From assembly GCA_964006375.1 (NCBI GenBank), contig OZ023263.1, positions 134,458,454 to 134,522,453 on the forward strand: a DNA stretch of 64,000 bases. The letters are read 5' to 3'. The position numbers and the translations under genes were made by a program. This document shows, piece after piece, positions 42,790 to 57,430 of this stretch (position 1 is its first letter; every line of letters starts with the position of its first letter). Source of the stretch: Tillus elongatus. Lineage: Eukaryota > Arthropoda > Insecta > Coleoptera > Cleridae. Below the pieces are notes generated by a model, which saw nothing but the letters and a program-made list of their open reading frames with translations, was not told the origin of the DNA and made no database searches.

Positions 42790-45700
42790 AATATAGACAC
42801 AATTTTAAATGAGTAAAAAATTGAAAAAAAAAACGCCTTTTTAGCCAAGACAAAAATGGGGTGCCAAGATATGTGACGATAATATTGAAAGCATATTTGC
42901 ATAGCAACCTTGTGCAAAAATTTCAACCCCTTGCTTGCCGTCCTTCGTAGTAAAGTCAGCACCCAAATAGAAAGATTGATTTTAATTTACATGAAAAGTG
43001 AAATAAAATGGCTTTTTTAGCTAAGACAAAAATGGGTGCCAAGATAAGTGATAATAATATTGAAAGCATATTAACATAGCAACCTTGTGCAGAAAATTCA
43101 ACCCCTTGCTCGCCGTCCTTCATAGTGAAGTTGGCGCCCAAATAGAGGAACTGACTTTAATTCACATGAAAAGTGTTATAAAAAGGTTTTTTTAGCTAAG
43201 ACAAAAATGGGGTGCCAAGATAAGTGGTAAATGTGTTGAAAGCATATTTTCGTAGTACCCTTCTGCAAAAATTTCAACCCCTTGCTTGCCGTCCTTCATG
43301 GTGAAGTCGGCGCCCAAATATAGAAATTGATTTTAATTCACATGAAAAGTGGTATAAAATGGCTTTTTTAGCTAAGACAAAATTGGGGTGCCAAGATAAG
43401 TGATAATAATATTGAAAGCATATTAACATAGCAACCTTGCGCAAAAATTGTAACCCCTTGCTCGCCGTCCTTCATAGTGAAGTCGGCGCCCAAATATAGA
43501 AATTGATTTTAATTAACATGAAAAGTGCTATAAAATGGCTTTTTTTAGCTAAGACAAAAATGGGGTGCCAAGATAAGTGATAATAATATTGAAAGCATAT
43601 TAACATAGCAACCTTGTGCAAAAATTGTAACCCCTTGCTCGCCGTCCTTCATAGTGAAGTCGGCGCCCAAATAGAGGAATTAACTTTAATTCACATGAAA
43701 AGTGTTATAAAAAGGCTTTTTTAGCTAAGACAAAAATGGGGTGCCAAGATAAGTAATAATAATATTGAAAGCATATTAACATAGCAACCTTGTGCAAAAA
43801 TTTAATCCCTTTGCTCGCCGTCCTTTATAGTGAAGTCGGCGCCCAAATAGAGAAGTTGATTTTAATTAAAAGTGCTATAAAGTGGCTTTTGATAATAATA
43901 TTGAAAGCATATTAACATAGCAACCTTGTGCAAAAATGTTAACCCCTTGCTCGCCGTCCTTCATGGTGAAGTCGGCGCCCAAATAGAGAAATTGAATTTA
44001 ATTCACATGAAAAGTGTTATAAAATGGCTTTTTTAGCCAAGACAAAAATGAGGTGCCAAGATCAGTGACAGTAATATTGAAAGCATATTAACATAGCAAC
44101 CTTGTGCAAAAATTTCAACCCCTTGCTCGCCGTCCTTCATTGTGAAGTCGGCGCCCAAATAGAGGAATTGGTTTTAATTAATATGAAAAGTGTAATAAAA
44201 AGGCTTTTTTAGCTAAGACAAAAATGGGGTGCCAAGATAATTGATAATAATATTGTAAGCATATTAACATAGCAACCTTGTGCAAAAATTTTAACCCCTT
44301 GCTCGCCGTCCTTCATGGTGAAGTCGGCGCCCAAATAGAGAAATTGAATTTAATTCACATGAAAAGTGTTATAACATGGCTTTTTAGCCAAGACAAAAAT
44401 GTGGTGCCAAGATAAGTGACAGTAATATTGAAAGCATATTAACATAGGAACCTTGTGCAAAAATTTCAACCCCTTGCTCGCCGTCCTTCATAGTGAAATC
44501 GGCGCCCAAATAGAGGAATTGACTTTAATTAACATGAAAAGTGTTATAAAAAGGCTTTTTTAGCTAAGACAAAAATGGGGTGCCAAGATAAGTGATAATA
44601 ATATTGATAGCATATAGCAAAAATTTCAACCCCTTGCTCGCCGTCCTTCATGGTGAAGTCGGCGCCCAAATAGACAAATTGAATTTAATTCACATGAAAA
44701 GTGTTATAAAATGGCTTTTTTAGCCAAGACAAAAATGTGGTGCCAAAATAAGTGATAATAATACTGAAAGCATATTAACATAGTAACCTTGCGAAAAAAT
44801 TTCAACCCCTTGCTTGCCGTCCTTCATGGTGAAGTCGGCGCCCAAATATAGAAATTGACTTTAATTCACATGAAAAGTCTTAAAAAAAGGCTTTTTTAGC
44901 TAAAACAAAAATGGTGTGCCAAGATAAGTAATAATAATATTGAAAGCATATGAACATAGCAACCTTGCGCCAAAATTTCAACCCCTTGCTTGCCGTCCTT
45001 CATGATGAAGTCGACGCCCAAATATAGAAATTGATTTTAATTAACATGAAAAGTCTTAAAAAAAGGCTTTTTTAGCTAAGACAAAAATGGAGTGCCAAGA
45101 TAAGTAATAATAATATTGAAAGCATATTAACATAGCAACCTTGTGCAGAAATTTCAACCCCTTGCTCGCCGTCCTTCATAGTGAAGTCGGCGCCCAAATA
45201 GAGAAATTGAATTTAATTCACAAGAAAAGTGTTCTAAAATGGCTTTTTTAGCCAAGACAAAAATGGGATGCCAAGATAAGTGATAATAATACTGAAAGCA
45301 TATTAACATAGTAACCTTGCGCAAAAATTTCAACCCCTTGCTTGCCGTCCTTCATGGTGAAGTCGACGCCCAAATATAGAAATTGATTTTAATTAACATG
45401 AAAAGTGCTATAAAATGGCTTTTTTAGCTAAGACAAAAATGGGGTGCCAAGATAAGTGATAATAATAATGAGAGCATATTAACATAGCAACCTTGTGCAA
45501 AAATGTTAACCCCTTGGTCGCCGTCCTTCATAGTGAAGTCGGCGCCCAAATAGAGGAATTGACTTTAATTAACATGAAAAGTGTTATAAAAAGGCTTTTT
45601 TAGCTAAGACAAAAATGGGGTGCCAAGATAAGTGATAATAATACTGAAAGCATATTAACATAGTAACCTTGCGCAAAAATTTCAACCCCTTGCTTGCCGT

Positions 45701-46245
45701 CCTTCATGGTGAAGTCGGCGCCCAAATATAGAAATTGATTTTAATTCACATGAAAAGTGCTATAAAATGGCTTTTTTAGCTAAGACAAAAATGGGGTGCC
45801 AAGATAAGTGATAATAATATTGAAAGCATATTAACATAGCAACCTTGTGCAAAAATATTAACCCCTTGCTCGCCGTCCTTCATAGTGAAGTCGGCGCCCA
45901 AATAGAGAAATTGGTTTTAATTAACATGAAAAGTGTTATAAAAAGGCTTTTTTAGCTAAGACAAAAATGGGGTGCCAAGATAAGTGATAATAATACTGAA
46001 AGCATATTAACATAGTAACCTTGCGCAAAAATTTCAACCCCTTGCTTGCGGTCCTTCATGGTGAAGTCGGCGCCCAAATATAGAAATTGATTTTAATTAA
46101 CATGAAAAGTGCTATAAAATGGCTTTTTTAGCTAAGACAAAAATGGGGTGCCAAGATAAGTGATAATAATATTGAAAGCATATTAACATAGCAACCTTGT
46201 GCAGAAATTTCAACCCCTTGCTCGCCGTCCTTCATTGTGAAGTTG
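42790..46245 (+). repeat. 176-bp satellite array, forward arm
   Basis: Monomer landmarks: CACATGAAAAGTGTTATAAAA, GGCTTTTTTAGCTAAGACAA, GGGGTGCCAAGATAAGTGAT, GAAAGCATATTAACATAGCA, CCCCTTGCTCGCCGTCCTTC, GAAGTCGGCGCCCAAATAGA. Outer monomers are the most diverged. The array turns at 46245 within a GGCTAAAAAAGCC word. Confidence 0.9.
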
Positions 46246-49200
46246 GCTAAAAAAGCCTTTTTATAACACTTTTCATGTTAATTAAAACCAATTCCTCTAT
46301 TTGGGCGCCGACTTCACTATGAGGGACGGCGAGCAAGGGGTTGAAATTTTTGCACAAGGTTGCTATGTTAATATGCTTTCAATATCACTGTCACTTATCT
46401 TGGCACCTCATTTTTGTCTTGGCTAAAAAAGCCATTTTATAACACTTTACATGTGAATTAAATTCAATTTCTTTATTTGGGCGCCGACTTCACCATGAAG
46501 GACGGCGAGCAAGGAGTTAGAATTTTTGCACAAGGTTGCTATGTTAATATGCTTACAATATTATTATCAATTATCTTGGCACCCCATTTTTGTCTTAGCT
46601 AAAAAAGCCTTTTTATAACACTTTTCATGTTAATTAAAACCAATTTCTCTATTTGGGCGCCGACTTCACTATGAAGGACGGCGAGCAAGGGGTTAACCTT
46701 TTTGCACAAGGTTGCTATGTTAATATGCTTACAATATTATTATCAATTATCTTGGCACCCCATTTTTGTCTTAGCTAAAAAAGCCTTTTTATAACACTTT
46801 TCATGTTAATTAAAACCAATTCCTCTATTTGGGCGCCGACTTCACTATGAAGAACGGCGAGCAAGGGGTTGAAATTTTTGCACAAGGTTGCTATGTTAAT
46901 ATGCTTTCAATATCACTGTCACTTATCCTGGCACCTCATTTTTGTCTTGGCTAAAAAAGCCATTTTATAACACTTTTCATGTGAATTAAATTCAATTTCT
47001 CTATTTGGGCGCCGACTTCACCATGAAGGACGGCGAGCAAGGGGTTAGAATTTTTGCACAAGGTTGCTATGTTAATATGCTTACAATATTATTATCAATT
47101 ATCTTGGCACCCCATTTTTGTCTTAGCTAAAAAAGCCATTTTATAGCACTTTTCATGTTAATTAAAATCAATTTCTCTATTTGGGCGCCGACTTCACCAT
47201 GAAGGACGGCGAGCAAGGGGTTGAAATTTCTGCACAAGGTTACTATGTTAATATGCTTTCAATATTATTATCACTTATCTTGGCACTCCGTTTTTGTCTT
47301 GGCTAAAAAAGCCTTTTTATAACACTTTTCATGTAAATTAAAGTCAATTCCTCTGTTTGGGCGCCGACTTCACCATGAAGGACGGCGAGCAAGGGGTTGA
47401 AATTTCTGCGCAAGGTTGCTATGTTAATATGCTTTCAATATTATTATCAATTATCTTGGCACCCTATTTTTGTCTTAGCTAAAAAAGCCTTTTTTTAAGA
47501 CTTTCCATGTTAATTAAAGTCCATTTCTCTATTTGGGCGCCGACTTCACCATGAAGGACGGCGAGCAAGGGGTTGAAATTTCTGCACAAGGTTGCTATGT
47601 TGATATGCTTTCGATATTATTATCACTTATGTTGGCACCCCATTTTTGTCTTAGCTTAAAAAGCCATTTTATACCACTTTTCATGTGAATTAAAATCAAT
47701 TTCTATATTTCAATATGCTTTCAATATTATTATCACTTATCTTGGCACCCCATTTTTGTCTTAGCTAAAAAAGCCATTTTATAGCACTTTTCATGTTAAT
47801 TAAAATCAACTTCTCTATTTGGGCGCCGACTTCACTATGAAGGACAGCGAGCAAGGGGTTAAAATTTTTGCACAAGGTTTCTATGTTAATATGCTTTCAA
47901 TATTATTATCATTTATCTTGGCACCCCATTTTTGTCTTAGCTAAAAAAGCCTTTTTATAACACTTTTCATGTGAATTAAAGTCAATTCCTCTATTTGGGC
48001 GCCGACTTCACCATGAAGGACGGCAAGCAAGGGCTTGAAATTTTTGCGCAAGGTTGCTATGTTAATATGCTTTCAATATTATTATCACTTATCTTGGCAC
48101 CCCATTTTTGTCTTAGCTAAAAAAGCCATTTTATAGCACTTTTCATGTTAATTAAAATCAATTTCTATATTTGGGCACCGACTTCACCATGAAGGACGGC
48201 AAGCAAGGGCTTGAAATTTTTGCGCAAGGTTGCTATGTTAATATGCTTTCAATATTATTATCACTTATCTTGGCACCCCATTTTTGTCTTAGCTAAAAAA
48301 GCCATTTTATAGCACTTTTCATGTTAATTAAAATCAATTTCTATATTTGGGCGCCGACTTCACCATGAAGGACGGCAAGCAAGGGCTTGTAATTTTTGCG
48401 CAAGGTTGCTATGTTAATATGCTTTCAATATTATTATCACTTATCTTGGCGCCCCATTTTTGTCTTGGCTAAAAAAGCCTTTTTATAACACTTTTCATGT
48501 GAATTAAAGACAATTCCTCTATTTGGGCGCCGACTTCACCATGAAGGACGGCAAGCAAGGGGTTGAAATTTTTTCGCAAGGTTACTATGTTAATATGCTT
48601 TCAGTATTATTATCACTTATCTTGGCACCACATTTTTGTCTTAACTAAAAAAGCCTTTTTATAACACTTTTCATGTTAATTAAAACCAATTTCTCTATTT
48701 GGGCGCCGACTTCACTATGAAGGACGGCGAGCAAGGGGTTACAATTTTTGCACAAGGTTGCTATGTTAATATGCTTTCAATATTATTATCACTTATCTTG
48801 GCACCCCATTTTTGTCTTAGCTAAAAAAGCCATTTTATAGCACTTTTCATGTTAATTAAAATCAACTTCTCTATTTGGGCGCCGACTTCACTATGAAGGA
48901 CAGCGAGCAAGGGGTTAAAATTTTTGCACAAGGTTTCTATGTTAATATGCTTTCAATATTATTATCATTTATCTTAGCACCCCATTTTTGTCTTAGCTGA
49001 AAAAGCCTTTTTATAACACTTTTCATGTGAATTAAAGTCAATTCCTCTATTTGGGCGCCGACTTCACCATGAAGGACGGCAAGCAAGGGCTTGAAATTTT
49101 TGCGCAAGGTTGCTATGTTAATATGCTTTCAATATTATTATCACTTATCTTGGCACCCCATTTTTGTCTTAGCTAAAAAAGCCATTTTATAGCACTTTTC

Positions 49201-52200
49201 ATGTTAATTAAAATGAATTTCTATATTTGGGCGCCGACTTCACCATGAAGGACGGGAAGCAAGGGGTTGAAATTTTTGCGCAAGGTTGCTATGTTAATAT
49301 GATTTCGATATTATTATCACCTATCTTGGCACTCTATTTTTGTCTTAGCTTAAAAAGCCATTTTATAACACTTTTCATGTGAATTAAAGTCAGATTCTCT
49401 ATTTGGGCACCGACTTCACTATGAAGGACGGCGAGCAAGGGGTTGAAATTTCTGCACAAGGTTGCTATGTTAATATGATTTCAATATTATTATCACTTAT
49501 CTTGGCACCCTATTTTTGTCTTAGCTAAAAAAGCCATTTTATAGCACTTTTCATGTGAATTAAAATCAATTGCTCTATTTGGGCGCCTCACCATGAAGGA
49601 CGGCGAGCAAGGGGTTACAATTTTTGCACAAGGTTACTATGTTAAAATCCTTATAATACTATTATCAATTATCTTGGCACCCCATTTTTGTTTTAACTAA
49701 AAAAGCCTTTTTATAACACTTTTCATGTTAATTAAAACCAATTTCTCTATTTGGGCGCCGACTTCACTATGAAGGACGGCGAGCAAGGGGTTACAATTTT
49801 TGCACAAGGTTGCTATGTTAATATGCTTTCAATATTATTATCACTTATCTTGGCACCCCATTTTTGTCTTAGCTAAAAAAGCCATTTTATAGCACTTTTC
49901 ATGTTAATTAAAATCAACTTCTCTATTTGGGCGCCGACTACACTATGAAAGACAGCGAGCAAGGGGTTAAAATTTTTGCACAAGGTTTCTATGTTAATAT
50001 GCTTTCAATATTATTATCATTTATCTTGGCACCCCATTTTTGTCTTAGCTGAAAAAGCCTTTTTATAACACTTTTCATGTGAATTAAAGTCAATTCCTCT
50101 ATTTGGGCGCCGACTTCACCATGAAGGACGGCAAGCAAGGGCTTGAAATTTTTGCGCAAGGTTGCTATGTTAATATGCTTTCAATATTATTATCACTTAT
50201 CTTGGCACCCCATTTTTGTCTTAGCTAAAAAAGCCATTTTATAGCACTTTTCATGTTAATTAAAATGAATTTCTATATTTGGGCGCCGACTTCACCATGA
50301 AGGACGGGAAGCAAGGGGTTAAAATTTTTGCGCAAGGTTGCTATGTTAATATGATTTCGATATTATTATCACCTATCTTGGCACTCTATTTTTGTCTTAG
50401 CTTAAAAAGCCATTTTATAACACTTTTCATGTGAATTAAAGTCAGATTCTCTATTTGGGCGCCGACTTCACTATGAAGGACGGCGAGCAAGGGGTTGAAA
50501 TTTCTGCACAAGGTTGCTATGTTAATATGATTTCAATATTATTATCACTTATCTTGGCACCCTATTTTTGTCTTAGCTAAAAAAGCCATTTTATAGCACT
50601 TTTCATGTGAATTAAAATCAATTGCTCTATTTGGGCGCCGACTTCACTATGAAGGACGGCGAGCAAGGGGTGAAAACTTTTACACAAAGTTGCTATGTTA
50701 ATATGCTGTCAATATTATTATCACTCATCCTGGCACCCCATTTTTGTCTTAGCTAAAAAAAGCCATTTTATAGCACTTTTCATGTTAATTCAAATCAATT
50801 TCTATATTTGGGCGCCGACTTCACCATGAAGGACGGCAAGCAAGGGGTTGAAATTTTTGCGCAAGGTTGCTATGTTAATATGCTTTCAATATTATTATCA
50901 CTCATCCTGGCACCCCATTTTTGCCTTGGCTAAAAAAGCCTTTTTATAACACTTTTCATGTGAATTAAAGACAATTCCTCTATTTGGGCGCCGACTTCAC
51001 CATGAAGGACGGCAAGCAAGGGGTTGAAATTTTTTCGCAAGGTTACTATGTTAATATGCTTTCAGTATTATTATCACTTATCTTGCCACCACATTTTTGT
51101 CTTGGCTAAAAAAGCCATTTTATAACACTTTTCATGTAAATTAAATTCAATTTCTCTATTTGGGCGCCGACTTCACCATGAAGGACGGCGAGCAAGGGGT
51201 TAAAATTTTTGCACAAGGTTGCTATGTTACTGTGCTTACAATATTATTATCAATTATCTTGGCACCCCATTTTTGTCTTAGCTAAAAAAGCCTTTTTATA
51301 ACACTTTTCATGTTAATTAAAACCAATTTCTCTATTTGGGCGCCGACTTCACTATGAAGGACGGCGAGCAAGGGGTTAACATTTTTGCACAAGGTTGCTA
51401 TGTTAATATGCTTTCAATAATATTATCACCTATCTTGGCACCCCATTTTTGTCTTAGCTAAAAAAGCCATTTTATAGCACTTTTCATGTTAATTAAAATT
51501 AATTTCTCTATTTGGGCGCCGACTTCACCATGAAGGACGGCGAGCAAGGGGTTGAAATTTCTGCACAAGGTTACTATGTTAATATGCTTTCAATATTATT
51601 AGCACTTATCTTGGCACTCCATTTTTGTCTTGGCTAAAAAAGCCTTTTTATAACACTTTTCATGTAAATTAAAGTCAATTCCTCTGTTTGGGCGCCGACT
51701 TCACCATGAAGGACGGCGAGCAAGGGGTTGAAATTTCTGCGCAAGGTTGCTATGTTAATATGCTTTCAATATTATTATCAATTATCTTGGCACCCTATTT
51801 TTTCTTAGCAAAAAAAGCCTTTTTTTAAGACTTTCCATGTTAATTAAAGTCAATTTCTCTATTTGGGCGCCGACTTCACCATGAAGGACGCCGAGCAAGG
51901 GGTTGAAATTTCTGCACAAGGTTGCTATGTTAATATGCTTTCGATATTATTATCACTTATGTCGGCACCCCATTTTTGTCTTAGCTTAAAAAGCCATTTT
52001 ATACCACTTTTCATGTGAATTAAAATCAATTTCTATATTTGGGCGCCGACTTCACCATGAAGCCCGGCAAGCAAGGGGTTAAAATTTTTGCACAAGGTTG
52101 CTATGTTAATATGCTTTCAGTATTATTATCACTTATCTTGGCACCCCATTTTTGTCTTGGCTAAAAAAGCCATTTTATAACACTTTTCATGTGAATTAAA

Positions 52201-54450
52201 TTCAATTTCTCTACTTGGGCGCCGACTTCACCATGAAGGACGGAGAGCAAGGGGTTGAAATTTTTGCAAAAGGTTGCTGTGTTAATATGCTTTCATTACT
52301 ATTATCACTTATCTTGGCACTCCATTTTTGTCTTAGCCAAAAAAGCTTTTTTTAAGAGTTTTCATGTTAATTAAAGTCAATTCCTCTATTTGGGCGCCGA
52401 CTTCACCATAAGGACGGCGAGCAAGGAGTTGAAATTTCTGCACAAGGTTGCTATGTTAATATGATTTCGATATTATTATCACCTATCTTGGCACTCTATT
52501 TTTGTCTTAGCTTAAAAAGCCATTTTATAACACTTTTCATGTGAATTAAATTCAATTTCTCTATTTGGGCGCCGACTTCACTATGAAGGACGGCGAGCAA
52601 GGGGTTGAAATTTCTGCACAAGATTGCTATGTTAATATGCTTTCAATATTATTATCACTTATCTTGGCACCCCATTTTTGTCTTAGCTAAAAAAGCCATT
52701 TTATAGCACATTTCATGTTAATTAAAATCAACTTCTCTATTTGGGCGCCTCACCATGAAGGACGGCGAGCCAGGGGTTAAAATTTTTGCACAAGGTTGCT
52801 ATGTTAATATCCTTATAATACTATTATCAATTATCTTGGCACCCCATTTTTGTCTTAACTAAAAAAAGCCTTTTTATAACACTTTTCATGTTAATTAAAA
52901 CCAATTTCTCTATTTGGGCGCCGACTTCACTATGAAGGACGGCGAGGAAGGGGTTACAATTTTTGCACAAGGTTGCTATGTTAATATGCTTTTAATATTA
53001 TTATCACTTATCTTGGCACCCCATTTTTGTCTTAGCTAAAAAAGCCATTTTATAGCACTTTTCATGTTAATTAAAATCAACTTCTCTATTTGGGCGCCGA
53101 CTTCACTATGAAAGACAGCGAGCAAGGGGTTAAAATTTTTGCACAAGGTTTCTATGTTAATATGCTTTCAATATTATTATCATTTATCTTGGCACCCCAT
53201 TTTTGTCTTAGCTAAAAAAGCCTTTTTATAACACTTTTCATGTGAATTAAAGTCAATTCCTTTATTTGGGCGCCGACTTCACCATGAAGGACGGCAAGCA
53301 AGGGCTTGAAATTTTTGCGCAAGGTTGCTATGTTAATATGCTTTCAATATTATTATCACTTATCTTGGCACCCCATTTTTGTCTTAGCTAAAAAAGCCAT
53401 TTTATAGCACTTTTCATGTTAATTAAAATCAATTTCTATATTTGGGCGCCGACTTCACCATGAAGGACGGCAAGCAAGGGCTTGAAATTTTTGCGCAAGG
53501 TTGCTATGTTAATATGCTTTCAATATTATTATCACTTATCTTGGCACCCCATTTTTGTCTTAGCTAAAAAAGCCATTTTATAACACTTTTCATGTGAATT
53601 AAAGTCAGATTCTCTATTTGGGCGCCGACTTCACTATGAAGGACGGCGAGCAAGGGGTTGAAATTTCTGCACAAGGTTGCTATGTTAATATGATTTCAAT
53701 ATTATTATCACTTATCTTGGCACCCTATTTTTGTCTTAGCTAAAAAAGCCATTTTATAGCACTTTTCATGTGAATTGAAATCAATTCCTCTATTTGGGCG
53801 CCGACTTCACTATGAAGGACGGCGAGCAAGGGGTGAAAACTTTTACACAAGGTTGCTATGTTAATATGCTGTCAATATTATTATCACTCATCCTGGCACC
53901 CCATTTTTGTCTTAGCTAAAAAAGCCATTTTATAGCACTTTTCATGTTAATTCAAATCAATTTCTATATTTGGGCGCCGACTTCACCATGAAGGACGGCA
54001 AGGAAGGGGTTGAAATTTTTGCGCAAGGTTGCTATGTTAATATGCTTTCAATATTATTATCACTCATCCTGGCACCCCATTTTTGCCTTGGCTAAAAAAG
54101 CCTTTTTATAACACTTTTCATGTGAATTAAAGACAATTCCTCTATTTGGGCGCCGACTTCACCATGAAGGACGGCAAGCAAGGGGTTGAAATTTTTTCGC
54201 AAGGTTACTATGTTAATATGCTTTCAGTATTATTATCACTTATGTTGGCATCACATTTTTGTCTCGGCTAAAAAAGCCATTTTATTTCACTTTTCATGTA
54301 AATTAAAATCAATCTTTCTATTTGGGTGCTGACTTTACTACGAAGGACGGCAAGCAAGGGGTTGAAATTTTTGCACAAGGTTGCCATGTAAATATGCTTT
54401 CAATATCATCGTCACATATCTTGGCACCCCATTTTTGTCTTGGCTAAAAA
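46246..54450 (-). repeat. 176-bp satellite array, inverted arm with higher-order repeats
   Basis: Same monomers reversed. Blocks of six monomers recur at about 1,055-bp spacing: a variant with GACAGCGAGCAAGG and AAGGTTTCTATG is at about 47847, 48900, 49955 and 53115, and one with AAAGTCAGATTCTC at about 49387, 50439 and 53600. Confidence 0.88.
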
Positions 54451-54830
54451 GGCATTTTTTTCCAATTTTTTACTCATTTAAAATTGTGTCTATATTTGCG
54501 TGCATATTTCACCATATAGGACGACAAGCAAGCGTTTGAAATGTTAGTACAGGGTTGCTACCTAAATATACTTAAAACTTTTGATTATAACTTAATAATA
54601 CCTTGGCACTTTATTTTCGTTTTGGTCATATTTGGCCTCAATTATGTTTTCTTTTGTATATGGTGAAATTATTATTATTATTTTTTCGATTTTTTGCCAT
54701 TTAGGCGGCAAAAATGCAACTGAAGTTTTTAAGGTCGAAATTAATATTATTTCTAATATATTAGTGAATTTTATAAATTAGCCGCTGGAAATTTTAGCCG
54801 CTGGAATTTAGCTGCTAACTTCACGCCGGT

Positions 54831-57430
54831 TGTATGTAATAACAGACATACAGACAGACAGACAGCAGTTTAACAACAGTTAGAGCGAGTAACACAAGTA
54901 AAACATAGCAAAATAGCCAAGTGTCTCCTGTGTTGAGGAAACAGACAGACAAACAAACAATTGATTACCATTGTTAGAGCTTGTACACTCTGTTTGAAAG
55001 GATATAACACACATACAGGACAGTTTGATGTCTTTGCCTAGGCAAACAGATGTATGTAATAACAGACATACAGACAGGCAGACAGCAGTTTAACAACAAC
55101 TAGAGCGAGTAACACAGGTAAAACATAGCAAAATAGCCAAGTGTCTCCTATGTTGAGGAAACAGACAGACATACAATTGAATACCAGTGTTAGAGCTTGT
55201 ACACGTTGTTTGAAAGGATATAACACACGTCATGACAGCACGAAGGCTTTGCTTAGACTAATGGATGTGTGTAACAACAGACATACAGACAATTGATTAC
55301 CATTGTTAGAGCTTGTACACGCTGTTTGAAAGGATATAACACAGGACAGTTTGATCTCTTTGCCTAGGCAAACAGAGCTGTGTAATAACAGACAGACAGA
55401 CAGACAGACAGTTGTTTAACAACAGTTAGAGCTAGTAACATAGGTAAAACGTAACAAAATAGTCATATTCTTTGGTCCAAGTGTCTCCTGTGTTAAGGAA
55501 ACAGACAGACAAACAACTGATTGCCATTGTTAGAGCTTGTACACGCTGTTTAACAAACACGTCATGACAGTTTGATACCTTTACCTAGAGGCAAACAGAT
55601 GTATGTAATAACAGACATACAGACAGACAGACAGCAGTTTAACAACAACAACTAGAGCCAGTAACACAGGTAAAACGTAACAAAATAGCCATATTCTTTG
55701 GTCCAAGTGTCTCCTATGTTGAGGAAACAGACAGACAGACAATTGATTGTCCAATAAGTATCATATAGAACCTTGCTGAAGCTTGTACATGTTGTTTGAA
55801 AGGAGATAACACACGTCATGACAGTTCGATGTCTTTGCTTAGACTGACAAGACAGAGGTATGTAATAATAGACAGACAGACATACAGCTGTTTAACAACA
55901 GTTAGAGTATGTAACACAGGTAAAACTGAGGAAACAGACAGACAGACAGTCAATAGATTGCCCAACAAGTATCATATAGAACCTTGTTGAAGCTTGTACA
56001 CGTTGTTTGAAAGGATATACACACAGGACAGCTTGATGTCTTTTAATTAGACGGACAGACAGATGCGTTTGTAATAACAAACAGACAGACCAACAACAGT
56101 TTAACAACAGTTAGAGCGTGTAACACTGCTAAAACGTAGCAAATAGCCATGTTCTTTGGTTCAAGTATCTCCTGTGTTAAAGGAAAACAGACAGACAAAC
56201 AGACAATTGATTGCCAACAAGTATCATATAGAACCTTGCTGAAGCTTGTACACGTTGTTTGAAAGGATATACACAGGACAGCTTGATGTCTTTACTTAGA
56301 CTGACAGATGCGTTTGTAATAACATACAGGCAGACAAACAGCTGTTTAACAACAGTTAGAGCGAGTAACACACAGTGTAAAACCTATCAAAATAGCCAAG
56401 TGTCTCCTGTGTTGAGGAAACAGACAGACAGACAATTGATTGCCTAATAAGTATCATATAGAACCTTGTTGAAGCTTGTACAGCTGTTTAACAAACACGT
56501 CATGACAGCTTAATGTCTTTACTTAGACTGACAGACAGATGTGTTTGTAATAACATACAGACAGACAAACAGCAGTTTAACAACAACTAGAGCGAGTAAC
56601 ACAGGTAAAACACAGCAAAACAGTCATATTCTTTGGTCCAAGTGTCTCCTGTGTTTAGGAAACAGACAGACAAACAACTGATTGCCCTTGTTAGAGCTTG
56701 TACACGGTGTTTAACAAACACGTCATGACAGTTTGATATCTTTACCTAGAGGCAAACAGATGTATGTAATAACAGACATACAGACAGACAGACAGCAGTT
56801 TAACAACAACTAGAGCCAGTAACACAGGTAAAACACAGCAAAACAGTCATGTTCTTTGGTTCAAGTGTCTCCTATGTTGAGGAAACAAACAGACATACAG
56901 ACAATTAATAACCATTGTTGAAGCTTGTACACGTTGTTTGAAAGGATATAACACACACAGGACAGCTTGATGTCTTTACTTAGACTGAGAAGACAGAGGT
57001 ATGTAATAACACAGACAGACAGACAATTGATTGCCCCAACAAGTATCATATAGAACCTTGTTGTACAGCTGTTTAACAAACACGTCATGACAGCTCGATG
57101 TCTTTGGTTAGACTGACAGATGTGTGTAACAACAGACAGACAGACAATCGAATGCCAACAAGTATCTTAGATAATCTTGTTTGAGCTTATACAGCCGTGT
57201 AACAAACGTGTCATGACAACCTGTTGTTGTCTTTGCTTAGACTGACAGAGCTGTGTAATAACAGACAGACAGACAGACAGACAGTTGTTTAACAACAGTT
57301 AGAGCGTGTAACACTGTTAAAACGTAGCAAACAGCCCTAGTTCTTTGGTTCAAGTGTCTCCTATGTTAAGGAAACAGACAGACAATTGATTGCCCATCAA
57401 GTATCATAGATAATCTTGTTTGAGTCTGTA
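54831..57430. repeat. Tandem array with GACA tracts, right part
   Basis: Continues the array interrupted by the foldback element: about a dozen units with variable (GACA)n and deletions. The first nine bases are the right TSD. No gene; short open frames follow the repeats. Confidence 0.88.

Larger units (their letters stand above)
42455..54830. mobile_element. Foldback-type transposon of opposed satellite arrays, 12,376 bp
   Basis: Ends are inverted repeats starting ACCGGCGTGAAGTTAGCAGC, about 330 bp each (to about 42780 and from about 54500). Inside, ~176-bp monomers run forward from about 42790 to 46245 (about 20) and inverted from 46245 to about 54450 (about 46). There is no transposase or other gene, so it is non-autonomous. 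Long arrays in the arms and a 9-bp TSD recall Drosophila FB elements and Mutator-type transposons; the family is not identified. Confidence 0.88.

Noticed and set aside
42790..54450. Regular repeats suggestive of a CRISPR array
   Set aside because: Whole ~176-bp monomers are repeated without unique spacers, in a eukaryotic context; it is satellite DNA.
55038..57088. Frames reading SVCLLL-type repeats in the tandem array
   Set aside because: Translated GACA/TGTC tracts.
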